A DNA stretch of 41,638 nt, from IMG/VR virus record IMGVR_UViG_3300035188_000416, positions 1 through 41,638 of that record. One strand, given 5' to 3'. The translations under genes and the position numbers were made by a program. The notes beneath the pieces are model-generated. The model searched no databases. It had not been told where the DNA came from and saw only the letters and a program-made list of their open reading frames with translations. The DNA is from a virus. Shown in pieces: positions 11,928-20,615 of the stretch. Positions within the stretch are counted from its first letter, which is position 1. Each line of letters starts with the position of its first letter.

Positions 11928-12922
11928 CTCTTCCAGTAATCATATAAACCCATTTCCAACTCGTATTCTGGCCAAACAAATTGTTTTCTGATTGGTTGCT
12001 TTTTTGACCATTCCCACATCTTTTTTAAACCATCATATAAAGATGTTTTGCTGTCATCAAATCCTAAAACTTTTTGTGCTTTTTTGTGTGAAACCCAAGC
12101 ATGTTTTACTTCATGTCTTTGTTCCAAATAAATTATATTGGAATTACCAGTAAGAGAAGAAACAAGTTTTGCTGCTTCATTTATGGTGTATTCTTTTAAA
12201 CCACCAATGTTGAATACCTGTTTTGATGCCTCTTCTGATACACCACATTTCCAAAAATATTCAACACAATCATCAATATAACTAAATGCTCTAGTTTGTT
12301 CGCCAGAACCAAATATAGTTATTGGTTCTCCTAGTATACTTTTATACATCCATATTCCTAGAACATTTCTATACTTGTCCCAAATGTTTTGTTTTTCTCC
12401 ATAAACATTATGTGGTCTAATTATGCACCAATCTAAATTATGTTGTTCTCCTGCTATCTGAATATCAAGTTCGCAAGCATACTTAGCAACACCGTATGGA
12501 TCAATTGGTTTTGGAACATAGTCCTCAACAAATGGTGGTTTTGCCTCACCATAAACAGCCATACTGCTTGTAAATACTAATCTCTTAATATTATACTTAA
12601 TGCAATTGTTTACTATTTGAGTTGTAGTAATTAAGTTATTATTATAGTTAAAGGAACGAATAAAAGGACTAAGGCCCTCTGCGGCATAAGCGGCAAAATG
12701 AAAAACATAATCAATTTTGTTTTCTGAAAAAACCAAATCTAATTTTTGTTTATCCATAAGGTTAAATTCATAAAATTTAACCTTGGGGTTTACGTTCTCT
12801 ATGTAACCACCGGATAAATCATCTATTCCTATTATTTTTATTTCTGGGTGCTTTTCGACCAAAAAGTCTGCCAGTCTAGAACCAAGAAGACCGGCAACTC
12901 CTGTTATTAATACGTTAATCAT
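11924..12922 (-). CDS. NAD-dependent sugar epimerase/dehydratase (extended SDR)
   Basis: A 332-residue extended short-chain dehydrogenase. The Rossmann motif VLITGVAGLLGSRLADFL is at residues 4-21, the catalytic Ser region is FTSSMAVYGE, and YGVAK supplies the Tyr and Lys. IIRPHNVYGE follows, as in UDP-glucose/UDP-galactose 4-epimerases. It would interconvert or oxidise nucleotide-sugars for the neighbouring glycosyltransferases. The second glycine-rich position is GVAGLLG rather than GGAGFIG, a tolerated change. A GAGGA ribosome site and an 8-base overlap with the upstream gene fit an operon. The precise sugar substrate cannot be told. Confidence 0.87.
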   Translation of the reverse strand: MINVLITGVAGLLGSRLADFLVEKHPEIKIIGIDDLSGGYIENVNPKVKFYEFNLMDKQKLDLVFSENKIDYVFHFAAYAAEGLSPFIRSFNYNNNLITTTQIVNNCIKYNIKRLVFTSSMAVYGEAKPPFVEDYVPKPIDPYGVAKYACELDIQIAGEQHNLDWCIIRPHNVYGEKQNIWDKYRNVLGIWMYKSILGEPITIFGSGEQTRAFSYIDDCVEYFWKCGVSEEASKQVFNIGGLKEYTINEAAKLVSSLTGNSNIIYLEQRHEVKHAWVSHKKAQKVLGFDDSKTSLYDGLKKMWEWSKKQPIRKQFVWPEYELEMGLYDYWKR

Positions 12923-13598
12923 TATGTTTATTCCTCACATGTTTCCAGGCATCATCTAGTAAATGTTTACCATGAAAACCAAATACGTTTTCTAAATTAT
13001 TAAATAAATCATTTTTGGTTTCTAAAGAAAATCTACCAGCAGTATTTATATCAGCAAAAACAATTCCTTTACTTACCAAATAATCATTGGCTAACGCACA
13101 CAAAAACACATCTTCATTTGGATGTCCTGGCTGATAATTTAGATCAGAACATTCTTTAATGAATTTTTTACTTCTAAGACAAAATCCACCATTGCCAACT
13201 GCTGCTTTTTCTCCAAAGTGCTGAACCCAAGGAAATTGTGGTTCTGTTTTATATCTTATCCAAGGAGCACCAATATAATCATAATTCAGAAATGAGTCAT
13301 CCCATAGTTCTGGATTTATAATAAACCCATCTTCTTGTACTAATAAGTAATGAGTAAAATCATATGGCTCTAAGAATTTATAAAGATGGTTTATACAAAA
13401 CTTGTTATAGGTAAAATAATCAAATTTTTCAACTATAATATTTGTTACATCAATACTATTGATTGGATTTACGCCAAAATGAATATGAGTTTTAAATAAT
13501 AATCGAGAACGACATTGTTTTATTACTTCGGTTAGTCTTTCGACTTTATCACCAACCCCGTCAATTGTTAATAGACAAATTTGTTCTAAATTTTTCAT
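12915..13598 (-). CDS. DUF5672-type glycosyltransferase-like protein
   Basis: A 227-residue protein containing YLLVQEDGFIINPELWDDSF, then YDYIGAPWI and GNGGFCLRSKKFI. These are the marks of the DUF5672 family, which resembles GT-A glycosyltransferases and is common in surface-glycan clusters. EDVFLCAL near the C-terminus may be the base/acceptor motif. It overlaps the upstream gene by 38 bases, so the ATG may not be the true start, though no better candidate is seen. A sugar-transfer role is inferred from family and context. Confidence 0.78.
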   Translation of the reverse strand: MKNLEQICLLTIDGVGDKVERLTEVIKQCRSRLLFKTHIHFGVNPINSIDVTNIIVEKFDYFTYNKFCINHLYKFLEPYDFTHYLLVQEDGFIINPELWDDSFLNYDYIGAPWIRYKTEPQFPWVQHFGEKAAVGNGGFCLRSKKFIKECSDLNYQPGHPNEDVFLCALANDYLVSKGIVFADINTAGRFSLETKNDLFNNLENVFGFHGKHLLDDAWKHVRNKHND

Positions 13599-14022
13599 GT
13601 TGATATCTTAATGGATTATCAGTGCAAATTCCATAAACTTTTTGTGGTATTTCTACATCTTCGGTTAAAACGGTAATACCAGAAGAAAGATAATTATCTG
13701 GATAACACCAAGGAATACCCTTACTTGTCAGTGTCATTTCATCTGTTTTATGCCAAAACCAATTCAGTGGTTTCGAAAACAACCAGTCTACAGCCAAAAA
13801 ATTCTTTGCGTGTATCCAAAGGGTTTCCGAATTAGAAAGCAAAAATTTAGATTGAATATGAATTTCTGGTTCATCGTGGCCGAGATATAATTCACCATTT
13901 AAAGACCACAAATCTACTTCAACATCAAAACCATGTTCAATACATTCTTCTATGGCAAATATTTTATTTTCTCTGGAAATGTCTCTACCGGATAAATTTC
14001 CCCTATGACTTATTATTTTCAT
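13561..14022 (-). CDS. Short GDPD-like phosphodiesterase
   Basis: A 153-residue protein beginning MKIISHRGN, with EN at residues 18-19, GFDVEVDLWSLNGELYLGHD and later WCYPDN. The HRG, E-x-D and GHD residues are the metal and acid-base residues of glycerophosphodiester phosphodiesterases (TIM-barrel). The family is usually about 230-300 residues, so this is a short version. The tail GICTDNPLRY keeps the family's last strand. It might remove or process a phosphodiester-linked group on a surface glycan, which is inference. Overlap with the upstream gene (ATGA) places it in the sugar operon. Confidence 0.75.
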   Translation of the reverse strand: MKIISHRGNLSGRDISRENKIFAIEECIEHGFDVEVDLWSLNGELYLGHDEPEIHIQSKFLLSNSETLWIHAKNFLAVDWLFSKPLNWFWHKTDEMTLTSKGIPWCYPDNYLSSGITVLTEDVEIPQKVYGICTDNPLRYQHEKFRTNLSINN

Positions 14023-14813
14023 TGTAGAGAATTTGTAATTTCTTCGATAATGTGTTTCACATTTAATTCTTCTGCATCTTTAATAACTTGCTCTAGAGAA
14101 TAATTAACTAATTCTCTCTGCTCTTTCATAAACTGTTTTTCTGAGTTGAATTGGTTGGTTACACTGTCGGAATGTGTTCTATGATAAAAAACAGAATTAT
14201 TATCTTTCGCTCCAATTAATTTATGAGAATACACAAATTGTAAATGTTCATATATTGCCGCGGCTTTTTCGACTTTATCCAATATTCCATTACTCAACCA
14301 AGAATCTGCTTTCAATATGCTCGAATGACAAAATGCATATGAACCAATATTAATAGAATCTTTATTCAGTTTTTCAAATTTAGAGAGATCATCACTGATG
14401 ATATTTCCCCTATTGTCTATTACTTGAACTTTGCTCCAACTTAATTCTAAATTTTGTTGCTCCATCAATGACAATTGGCTTTCAATTTTATTGCTACCCC
14501 AAACATCATCATAATGACAAAATGCTAAGTATTTTGACTCATATCGAACCCATTCATTGTATATTTTTTTCCATATACTACCTCTACGCATAAAGTGATA
14601 TGGCTCATAAAGATTTACATCAAAGCCAGAATTGTATATGCTATTTTGAATATTGTTTGGTAAATTATTATCCGCAGCAAATACAACCTTATATGAATAC
14701 TTTGTTTTTTGATTTTTCAAAGAATCTATACACACATCCAAATACTTTTGCACTGGAGTTCCAGGCGAAGATATCCCAATTGGTATTACTATTAATAAAT
14801 TAAGTTTACTCAT
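14019..14813 (-). CDS. GT2-family glycosyltransferase
   Basis: A 264-residue GT-A type protein. The N-terminal strand LNLLIVIPIGISSPGTPVQK and a helix around CIDSLKNQ are followed by VVFAADNN. The acidic motif YDDVWGSNKIESQ sits where GT2 enzymes bind the metal and nucleotide-sugar. An HSSILKADSW-like segment follows. The ATG overlaps the stop of the cupin gene (ATGA). A cytoplasmic sugar transferase in the same polycistron is likely. Donor and acceptor are unknown. Confidence 0.8.
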   Translation of the reverse strand: MSKLNLLIVIPIGISSPGTPVQKYLDVCIDSLKNQKTKYSYKVVFAADNNLPNNIQNSIYNSGFDVNLYEPYHFMRRGSIWKKIYNEWVRYESKYLAFCHYDDVWGSNKIESQLSLMEQQNLELSWSKVQVIDNRGNIISDDLSKFEKLNKDSINIGSYAFCHSSILKADSWLSNGILDKVEKAAAIYEHLQFVYSHKLIGAKDNNSVFYHRTHSDSVTNQFNSEKQFMKEQRELVNYSLEQVIKDAEELNVKHIIEEITNSLQ

Positions 14814-15121
14814 ATAATATACTTATCTTTTGGCATAGATGGAGTTTTTATAACTAATAAACAACAATCAACTAGGCATTCAAATTCATTTTCAATATTT
14901 GGTTTAATGACAATAATATCATTTTTTTCCCATATTTCATTTAACATTTTTATTTTTCCGTATAATACTACGGTATATTCTGTTGTTTCTTTATGATAAT
15001 GTTTTAAATCTTTATCACCAGTTTTATAATATTTAATTCCTACTTCTAGGTCTTTAGTTCGCAATAAACTCGGAACAAAATCGCCAACCAACCAACCATT
15101 TGTAAATTGTGTTATATTCAT
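14810..15121 (-). CDS. Small cupin-fold protein
   Basis: A 103-residue protein with HYHKETTEYTVVLYGKIKML, the His-x-His, Glu and Gly pattern of cupin motif 1. A second short barrel strand set (NDIIVIKPNIENEFE) follows. Small cupins of this kind occur in sugar clusters as isomerases/epimerases or sensors. I take the ATG at 15121, which overlaps the stop of the small frame upstream (TAATG). An in-frame TTG at 15136 lacks a better ribosome site. The activity cannot be assigned. Confidence 0.72.
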   Translation of the reverse strand: MNITQFTNGWLVGDFVPSLLRTKDLEVGIKYYKTGDKDLKHYHKETTEYTVVLYGKIKMLNEIWEKNDIIVIKPNIENEFECLVDCCLLVIKTPSMPKDKYII

Positions 15122-15201
15122 TATTTGTTTTTCCAAAGTATATCAGCATGTTTTTTAACATCATCAATCCAAAGAAGATTAGTAAAATTATCATATTTCA
15201 T
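15121..15201 (-). CDS. Tiny ORF, 26-aa peptide linking two sugar genes
   Basis: A 26-codon frame (MKYDNFTNLLWIDDVKKHAD and on) whose ATG overlaps the nucleotidyltransferase stop (ATGA) and whose TAA overlaps the cupin ATG (TAATG). Both junctions are of the type used by the surrounding real genes. It may be a real small protein, a remnant of a larger gene, or a coupling peptide. No family was recognised. Confidence 0.45.
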   Translation of the reverse strand: MKYDNFTNLLWIDDVKKHADILWKNK

Positions 15202-15917
15202 CTTTTAATTTGTCCCAAATAAACATTCAAATCTTCTGGTGTGCCTATACCGTACATTTTGTTTACATAAAATGGTATAAGTATTTTACCATCAGAAATA
15301 TATTCATTGTATACCGGAGCAACATAAAATTCATTATTTACTTTTATGTTCTTTTCTATCATTTGTTCTGTATATTTTACATAATCACAACCCTTCTTGT
15401 ACCAATAAATCCCGCAAGTTGCAATATTAGATATTGGATTTTTTTCCTGTAGTTCGGTGATTATACCTCTAGAATTGACTCTAACAAACGACCATTTAGG
15501 ATGTATAGCATTGAACGTAAAAATTATACCATCTACGTTTGTTAGTGATTTTAGTAATTTAAAATTCTCCGCTGAATATTCAACCACCTGATCTGAATTA
15601 GCAATCAAAAGTTCATCATCATCATTAATTAATTTTTTTGCTAGTAATGTTGTACAAGCGGCACCCTCAGTTAACCCATCCACCTCTACAATTTCAAAAT
15701 TACCGTTTGTGATCCTATCAAGAGTTGTTTTCAAACCACTATATTTTTGCAGATGTTCTTTACGAACTAAAAAAATATAGGTAGCATCGAAGTCTAAATT
15801 TTCTGTAACAACTTGTATCATTGGTTTACCATTAACATCTATTAATGGTTTTGGGAAAGTATAGCCTTCCTTTGCAAATCTACTTCCCTCACCAGCCATT
15901 GGAATTAATATTTTCAT
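15198..15917 (-). CDS. Sugar-phosphate nucleotidyltransferase
   Basis: A 239-residue protein opening with KILIPMAGEGSRFAKEGYTF, then PKPLIDVNGKPMI. This is the nucleotide-binding signature (G-x-G-S-R-F and P-K-P) of RmlA-like nucleotidyltransferases. ANSDQVVEY is the metal-binding region, and NNEFYVAPVYNEYI near the C-terminus supports the sugar-phosphate site. It would activate a sugar-1-phosphate as an NDP-sugar for the glycosyltransferases around it. No trimeric left-handed helix domain is present, so it is the short form. The exact sugar is unknown. No clear ribosome site is seen. Confidence 0.87.
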   Translation of the reverse strand: MKILIPMAGEGSRFAKEGYTFPKPLIDVNGKPMIQVVTENLDFDATYIFLVRKEHLQKYSGLKTTLDRITNGNFEIVEVDGLTEGAACTTLLAKKLINDDDELLIANSDQVVEYSAENFKLLKSLTNVDGIIFTFNAIHPKWSFVRVNSRGIITELQEKNPISNIATCGIYWYKKGCDYVKYTEQMIEKNIKVNNEFYVAPVYNEYISDGKILIPFYVNKMYGIGTPEDLNVYLGQIKR

Positions 15918-15924
15918 GATTGAT

Positions 15925-16527
15925 TCATTCTAAATAAGGACTAATAATATCTATGGTAACTTGACTCGGATCTTTTACTCTAATACATGTGGTTGCATTA
16001 GATGCCTTTGCTGCTTGCATTCCTTTTACAGAGTCTTCAACTATTATTGTTTTTGTGGGATCTGCATTTAATTTTTTTATTGCTAGATTATAGCAATCTG
16101 GGCTTGGTTTATTGTTTTTAACATCTTCATTCGTTATTAATAAATCCATAAAATCAAATTGACCAGTTGCCTTTAGCATTTCTGTTGCTGTTTCCTTTAT
16201 TGAATTAGTAACGCAAGCAATTTTATAATCATGAGATTTCAAATAAGTATGTAACGTTACTTTTTCTGGCATATTTGTTGCTTTAGAACGAATGGTTGTT
16301 AAAGTATAAACTTGTTTCAGTCTATTAATTTCTTTTGCTTCGGTTTCTGAAATACCCATCATTTCTAATTTAACATGAGTAGGCAATCCATTATAAAGAG
16401 TTAAATGAAGATCTCTTGGTATTGGATCTTTCTGAAAATGCATTAGAGCCAAATTTAATGCTTCATAATGCCAATCACAAGCATCAACTAATACACCATC
16501 AAGATCAAATAAAATTGCTTTATTCAT
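15925..16527 (-). CDS. HAD-superfamily sugar phosphatase or phosphomutase
   Basis: A 200-residue HAD hydrolase. Motif I is ILFDLDGVLVDACDWHYEAL, with the two catalytic Asp residues at 8 and 10. The Thr/Ser motif is ACVTNSIKET, and the acidic motif near the end is IIVEDSVKGMQAA. The cap is a small helical one, as in beta-phosphoglucomutase-type enzymes. In a sugar cluster it would dephosphorylate or rearrange a sugar phosphate just before the nucleotidyltransferase step. GAGGA is its ribosome site; the start is in ATGA overlap with the upstream gene. Confidence 0.86.
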   Translation of the reverse strand: MNKAILFDLDGVLVDACDWHYEALNLALMHFQKDPIPRDLHLTLYNGLPTHVKLEMMGISETEAKEINRLKQVYTLTTIRSKATNMPEKVTLHTYLKSHDYKIACVTNSIKETATEMLKATGQFDFMDLLITNEDVKNNKPSPDCYNLAIKKLNADPTKTIIVEDSVKGMQAAKASNATTCIRVKDPSQVTIDIISPYLE

Positions 16528-17348
16528 ATTCTTCCTCGGAATCCATCATTATTTGCCAACCACATATAAAGTGCTTCTTTAGAAACATCAGAAGGAACTG
16601 CATCAATTAGAACTTGCATCCAATCGGTTCCATACTTTTCGACAAATCCCTGATTCATGTTTTGTCTTGCCAATTGTGCAAATTGATTTGTTTCTAAAGT
16701 TTCTCTGGTTTGTTCTTTGTTTTTATACGAAGTAAATGGATCGTGAAATACTCCCACTCTATCAGTTATATAAGTTCTATATCCATTTTTATGGAGTTGA
16801 TATGGCATATCATAATCCAATCCCCAACCATAAAAAAATCTATTATCTAGAAAATTTTCCCCACACTTATCCCAAGCCATTGCTGATACCATAGGACAGA
16901 CAATTTCACTAAAACTTTCCTTTCTAGTTTGATTATCTGTGAGCCTACAAAGGCGTCTAAACCCCGGATGCATATTACTCTGATATGGATGTATTTGTCC
17001 ACAGTCCGGATGCTTTTTCATTTCTTCATACAAAATAGAAATCATATCCTGATTGTCTATAAATTTAGCATCATTGACAAAAAGCATATATGCATCATAC
17101 TTTTCTCCTGTTTTATACTTTAAAACAGAATCTGCATATGATTTTAGAAGATTAAATCCCCTAGTCATTCTGCAACCATCTTTAACCCAAAGAGTTGCAT
17201 ATTTAGAACAATTATCTAATCCAGAACCCGTTTCAATTACATGCAAATCATAATTAACACCCCTAGTATTTTCTATTATTTTTTCACAAAGAGAATTTGT
17301 AAGTGAAGGGAAATTATGGCTAACCAGCAAAATGCAAACTTTATTCAT
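16524..17348 (-). CDS. GT2-like glycosyltransferase
   Basis: A 274-residue protein with the GT-A opening MNKVCILLVSHNFPSLTNSL and an ETGSGLDN strand. LFVNDAKFIDNQDMI fills the acidic metal site, and GWGLDYDMPYQLHKNGYRTY resembles the acceptor region of rhamnosyl-type transferases. I choose the ATG at 17348 because GGAG lies six bases before it and it directly follows the upstream stop. An earlier in-frame ATG at 17393 lies inside the upstream gene. The substrate is unknown. Confidence 0.82.
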   Translation of the reverse strand: MNKVCILLVSHNFPSLTNSLCEKIIENTRGVNYDLHVIETGSGLDNCSKYATLWVKDGCRMTRGFNLLKSYADSVLKYKTGEKYDAYMLFVNDAKFIDNQDMISILYEEMKKHPDCGQIHPYQSNMHPGFRRLCRLTDNQTRKESFSEIVCPMVSAMAWDKCGENFLDNRFFYGWGLDYDMPYQLHKNGYRTYITDRVGVFHDPFTSYKNKEQTRETLETNQFAQLARQNMNQGFVEKYGTDWMQVLIDAVPSDVSKEALYMWLANNDGFRGRI

Positions 17349-17349
17349 C

Positions 17350-18033
17350 TTATTCTCCATATAAAGAAATACAATATTCTCTCTCTTGTTCAATCACATG
17401 CTGTAGGGAATTTTGTTGTTGATTCGGATGAATCCTATTACAAACTAATGGTTCTTGCATTATTATTGGTTTTCCATATTTAACGTATAATCTTTTATAC
17501 AATTCACAATCAACCAACATTGATAATTTTTCATCCAAATGTTCTTTTACCGTGGTAGCAATTACACTGGGGGAACTGATTGTATTCCCACCCAAATGTA
17601 TTTTATCATGATAAAAAGGTACAATTCTAGTATGCATAGAGTGTATAGAATGACAATGAACCGATCCCATAATTAGCCACTTTGCATCAGTATTTGCTTT
17701 GAAATGTAATTGAATTCTGTCTAGTGCAGTATCATCAATAAAAAAATCATCACCGCACATATATTTGATTATATCTCCTGTGCAATTTTTTATTGCATTA
17801 TTCATATTTGAAGATATCTTTCTTTCTGTTTGTTTGGAATTTAAATACTTAATCTCCATAAAATTACAGTAATATTTAATTAAGTTTTCGATGTTATCAT
17901 CGGTGCTTTGATCGCTGATAACGACCTCATAATTTTTGTAATTTTGTTTATGAATACTGTTAAGTAATTCTGATAAATACAACCAACCAAATCCATGACA
18001 TTCATATGTCGGAATAGCAATTGATATTTTCAT
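17350..18033 (-). CDS. GT2-family glycosyltransferase
   Basis: A 227-residue protein with a textbook GT2 N-terminus: MKISIAIPTYECHGFGWLYL, then VVISDQSTDDN. GDIIKYMCGDDFFIDD carries the acidic DD metal motif. It is short for the family but complete for the catalytic GT-A domain, and a C-terminal CISLYGE ends it cleanly. The start overlaps the upstream stop by the ATGA arrangement. It probably adds one sugar to a surface or fibre glycan; the donor is unknown. Confidence 0.85.
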   Translation of the reverse strand: MKISIAIPTYECHGFGWLYLSELLNSIHKQNYKNYEVVISDQSTDDNIENLIKYYCNFMEIKYLNSKQTERKISSNMNNAIKNCTGDIIKYMCGDDFFIDDTALDRIQLHFKANTDAKWLIMGSVHCHSIHSMHTRIVPFYHDKIHLGGNTISSPSVIATTVKEHLDEKLSMLVDCELYKRLYVKYGKPIIMQEPLVCNRIHPNQQQNSLQHVIEQEREYCISLYGE

Positions 18034-18689
18034 AAATAATCAAACACATAATTGTCTTCTGGATACATTTGATCATTATGACCAGCATGATTAATTTTAT
18101 TTAAACCACTGTCAAAAAGATTTTTTACTTTTGGAGATTTTGTAAAATACGTTGAACCTATCCAAAATTCTCTATCATATATCGAAGGAGTTGTTAAATA
18201 TTCGTGATTTAAGTCATTTATATGTTTCGACGTTGCCCACCAACAATTTCCAGAAAAGTGTGGTTTTTTTCCCAAAAAAGTATCTATTTGCCAATTAGTA
18301 CCAACACAATCATAATCCTTTAAATACTCAATATTATCTTTCCATTTAATTATGGTAAAATAATCCATAAACCTTCTCCATGATTCACAATACTTATTAT
18401 TGTGTTTGACTCCCTTGGTGTGTGTATACATTACCATAGAATTTGAATTTTTTCCACAAAAATCCTTTACTAAGGATAGTGTTGTGTTTTCTTCTCCTGT
18501 ATTTAAAAATCTAACAACATTTGCATTTTTGGGAACATGTGGCAACTCTAAATTACCATTAACTCCTATATGAAGAGTATTTGTGTTTTTCAACAAACCA
18601 CTTATATACATTTTGTGAATTTGATCCAAATAAACAAATTCCCAAATTCCAACTTGACCAACATGATAGAATAGGTGAATATTTGACAT
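18030..18689 (-). CDS. Putative glycosyltransferase (HTKG/WWA family)
   Basis: A 219-residue protein with YTHTKGVKHNNKYCESWRRF, then a W-x-D segment, VGTNW and HFSGNCWWAT. This combination I recognise from putative transferases in bacterial and large-virus surface-glycan clusters, though I cannot name a family with certainty. I use the ATG at 18689 (GGAAA eight bases upstream) instead of an in-frame TTG at 18704. Its stop overlaps the next gene. Sugar transfer is inferred from these motifs and the neighbourhood. Confidence 0.68.
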   Translation of the reverse strand: MSNIHLFYHVGQVGIWEFVYLDQIHKMYISGLLKNTNTLHIGVNGNLELPHVPKNANVVRFLNTGEENTTLSLVKDFCGKNSNSMVMYTHTKGVKHNNKYCESWRRFMDYFTIIKWKDNIEYLKDYDCVGTNWQIDTFLGKKPHFSGNCWWATSKHINDLNHEYLTTPSIYDREFWIGSTYFTKSPKVKNLFDSGLNKINHAGHNDQMYPEDNYVFDYL

Positions 18690-18705
18690 TTTTATTTTTT
18701 CCAAT

Positions 18706-18733
18706 TTCTGGTTAGATTATACATTCTGGTTAG
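18706..18733 (-). repeat. Short direct repeat of 10 bp between genes
   Basis: CTAACCAGAA occurs twice on the minus strand with eight bases (TGTATAAT) between, in the small gap between two transferase genes. It may be chance or a short duplication. The middle resembles a -10 element but no -35 is evident. Confidence 0.35.
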
Positions 18734-18735
18734 CA

Positions 18736-19389
18736 TTAAGATCGAAAAATACAATGAGGTAAATAATAATAGATATTATCTTTTCCTAATTGATCGTTTT
18801 TGTCTAAAATTTTTATGTTTTCATAACCTATTTTAGTAGATAAATGATGTACTGTTCCATGCAGACCATTTGTTTGACCAGAATTAAAGAGTTCCATAAT
18901 AGAATCTGAAAATTGTCTAATCATTTTTTTAGGAAATGCAAAATAATTATCACATGTAAAATTTAAATGATTGTGATTTTTTTCTCGAAACAATACATTC
19001 ATTTTATCATAATCATAGTTTAAAGTAGACATATCTTTTTCAAATAGTATATCAAATCTTGTACTTATTATGAAATCTAAATTTTGATCCAACAATTGTC
19101 GTAAAGATTCACAGTATGTTTTTTGCATAAAAGATAAACTAAAATTTTGCAACAAACATTGTTTAGCCGAATACATCTTTATCAATTCTTCAATATGCTC
19201 GTTTGGATATGTTGTAAGATAGACAGACACATTATTATTTTTTTGAAAAGGTTTTATTAATTTTTCAATGATATTTTCTGAGCAACAATCATATTTTCTA
19301 GTTCTACCTTCTCTACCAACTGAGTCTTTTAAATTAGAATATTTTTCATCTAAATGTGATATTCCTACCAAAGATATTCCTATATTCAT
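18736..19389 (-). CDS. Unknown protein of the sugar cluster, transferase-like
   Basis: A 217-residue protein starting MNIGISLVGISHLDEKYSNL. DFIISTRFDILFEKDMS resembles the acidic region of small GT-A glycosyltransferases (a D-x-L with nearby Asp), and later NYFAFPKKMIRQFSDSIMEL looks acceptor-like. No confident family match. The ATG at 19389 has GGAGGA ten bases before; the TTG at 19398 overlaps that ribosome site and is rejected. It starts six bases after the upstream stop. A transferase is the best guess. Confidence 0.65.
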   Translation of the reverse strand: MNIGISLVGISHLDEKYSNLKDSVGREGRTRKYDCCSENIIEKLIKPFQKNNNVSVYLTTYPNEHIEELIKMYSAKQCLLQNFSLSFMQKTYCESLRQLLDQNLDFIISTRFDILFEKDMSTLNYDYDKMNVLFREKNHNHLNFTCDNYFAFPKKMIRQFSDSIMELFNSGQTNGLHGTVHHLSTKIGYENIKILDKNDQLGKDNIYYYLPHCIFRS

Positions 19390-19394
19390 ATTAA

Positions 19395-20615
19395 TCAATC
19401 CTCCATAAAAATAGAGAATTCTGGAAAGTATTTTAGATATATCGTTGGTTTATCTTTTCTCTTTATTGATATTTTTTTATAAATCTCGTCAAAGAAATTC
19501 CAAGCCAACGGAACAAAGCAAACCAATTCTTTTTCATCCAATTCATCTAATCTACTCATAGGAACAACTTCTATGCTGCTGCCTGGTGTAAATGTGCCTT
19601 GTTTTAGTGGATTATCATCTACGATAAAATCCAAAACCACGCCAGAATAATTTAACATTGTGTTGCCCTTGGCAGGAGAACCATATCCAATTATAGAACA
19701 TCCTGCGTTTTTCAGTTCATCCACAATAAGTTTAAATTTATTAGCAACTTTTTTGGCATTATTTGCATATTTTAAATAAGTTAATAAATTACTCATACCA
19801 TCAATAGTTTCCTCATTGATCATATTATCTACTATTGTTGATCTATTATTCGTCTTCGATATCACAAAAATGTAACTATTTCCGTGTATATCATGTTTTA
19901 CTACATCTGTTAAATATAATCCGGCTCGTTTGCACAAAGTGTCCATAGATTTAACCGTATAATAAGAATAATGTTCATGATAAATTGTATCAAATTCATT
20001 ATTCTTTACCATCGTTGCCTGAGAAATAGTAATGAACAATAAAGAATCATCTTTCATTATATCTTTACATTTAGTTAAAAACTGTAATTGATTTAAATTA
20101 TGAGCAAAAGCATTTTGACAAACAATTACATCAAAACTGGAATCAAATACAACAGATTCAGTATTAAAATATTCACATTTTACATTATGGTTTTTAGAAC
20201 TAATTTCATAAAGATTTGTGGCTGGATCTACCCCAAATGTTTCAAAACCCATTTCTTTGAAGTAGTTTAATTGGGAGCCATCGTTGCAACCAATATCTAA
20301 TACTTTTCCATTTGTTTTATGAGTCTTTTCACAGACCATGTCTACAAACCATTTAAAATAGTCTAATTGAGTTTTGGATGTCCCAGAAACATACAAATAG
20401 TGCTTAAATAATTTGTCCTCATTTACTAAATGAGTCAACTGCAAATGTGAACAATTTGAACAAAAGTTAACAGCAAGAGGATATGATTCTTCTTCTGCGT
20501 GTTTTTCGTTTTTAAACGAATTTGCTAAAGGTTGCTTTCCTAAATCTAAAACTGTTATTAATTTTTTTTGACCACACGCAATGCAATCTGTTTTTATTTT
20601 GCAAGACTGATTCAT
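19395..20615 (-). CDS. Sugar C-methyltransferase
   Basis: A 406-residue protein with three parts seen in deoxysugar C-methyltransferases (NovU/TylC3 type). The first is an N-terminal zinc-binding part (CIACGQKK, later CSNCSHLQLTH) with LGKQPLAN between. The second is a SAM-binding core (KVLDIGCNDGSQLNYFKEMG and FGVDPATN). The third is a C-terminal domain with IIGYGSPAKGNTMLNYSG and DDNPLKQGTFTPGSSI. These enzymes add a methyl branch to an NDP-ketosugar, the product of an RmlB-like dehydratase, whose gene is directly upstream. The start at 20615 (ATGA overlap) is preferred to the ATG at 20627. Confidence 0.88.
   Translation of the reverse strand: MNQSCKIKTDCIACGQKKLITVLDLGKQPLANSFKNEKHAEEESYPLAVNFCSNCSHLQLTHLVNEDKLFKHYLYVSGTSKTQLDYFKWFVDMVCEKTHKTNGKVLDIGCNDGSQLNYFKEMGFETFGVDPATNLYEISSKNHNVKCEYFNTESVVFDSSFDVIVCQNAFAHNLNQLQFLTKCKDIMKDDSLLFITISQATMVKNNEFDTIYHEHYSYYTVKSMDTLCKRAGLYLTDVVKHDIHGNSYIFVISKTNNRSTIVDNMINEETIDGMSNLLTYLKYANNAKKVANKFKLIVDELKNAGCSIIGYGSPAKGNTMLNYSGVVLDFIVDDNPLKQGTFTPGSSIEVVPMSRLDELDEKELVCFVPLAWNFFDEIYKKISIKRKDKPTIYLKYFPEFSIFMED

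Noticed and set aside
15122-15136. TTG start for the cupin gene
   Set aside because: The ATG at 15121 fits the TAATG coupling; the TTG has no ribosome site.
17349-17393. Earlier ATG for the transferase at 16524-17348
   Set aside because: It lies inside the upstream gene, while the ATG at 17348 has GGAG at ideal distance.
18690-18740. 13-codon frame between two transferase genes, made from the 10-bp direct repeat
   Set aside because: Too short and repetitive to support, although it begins at a TAATG junction.
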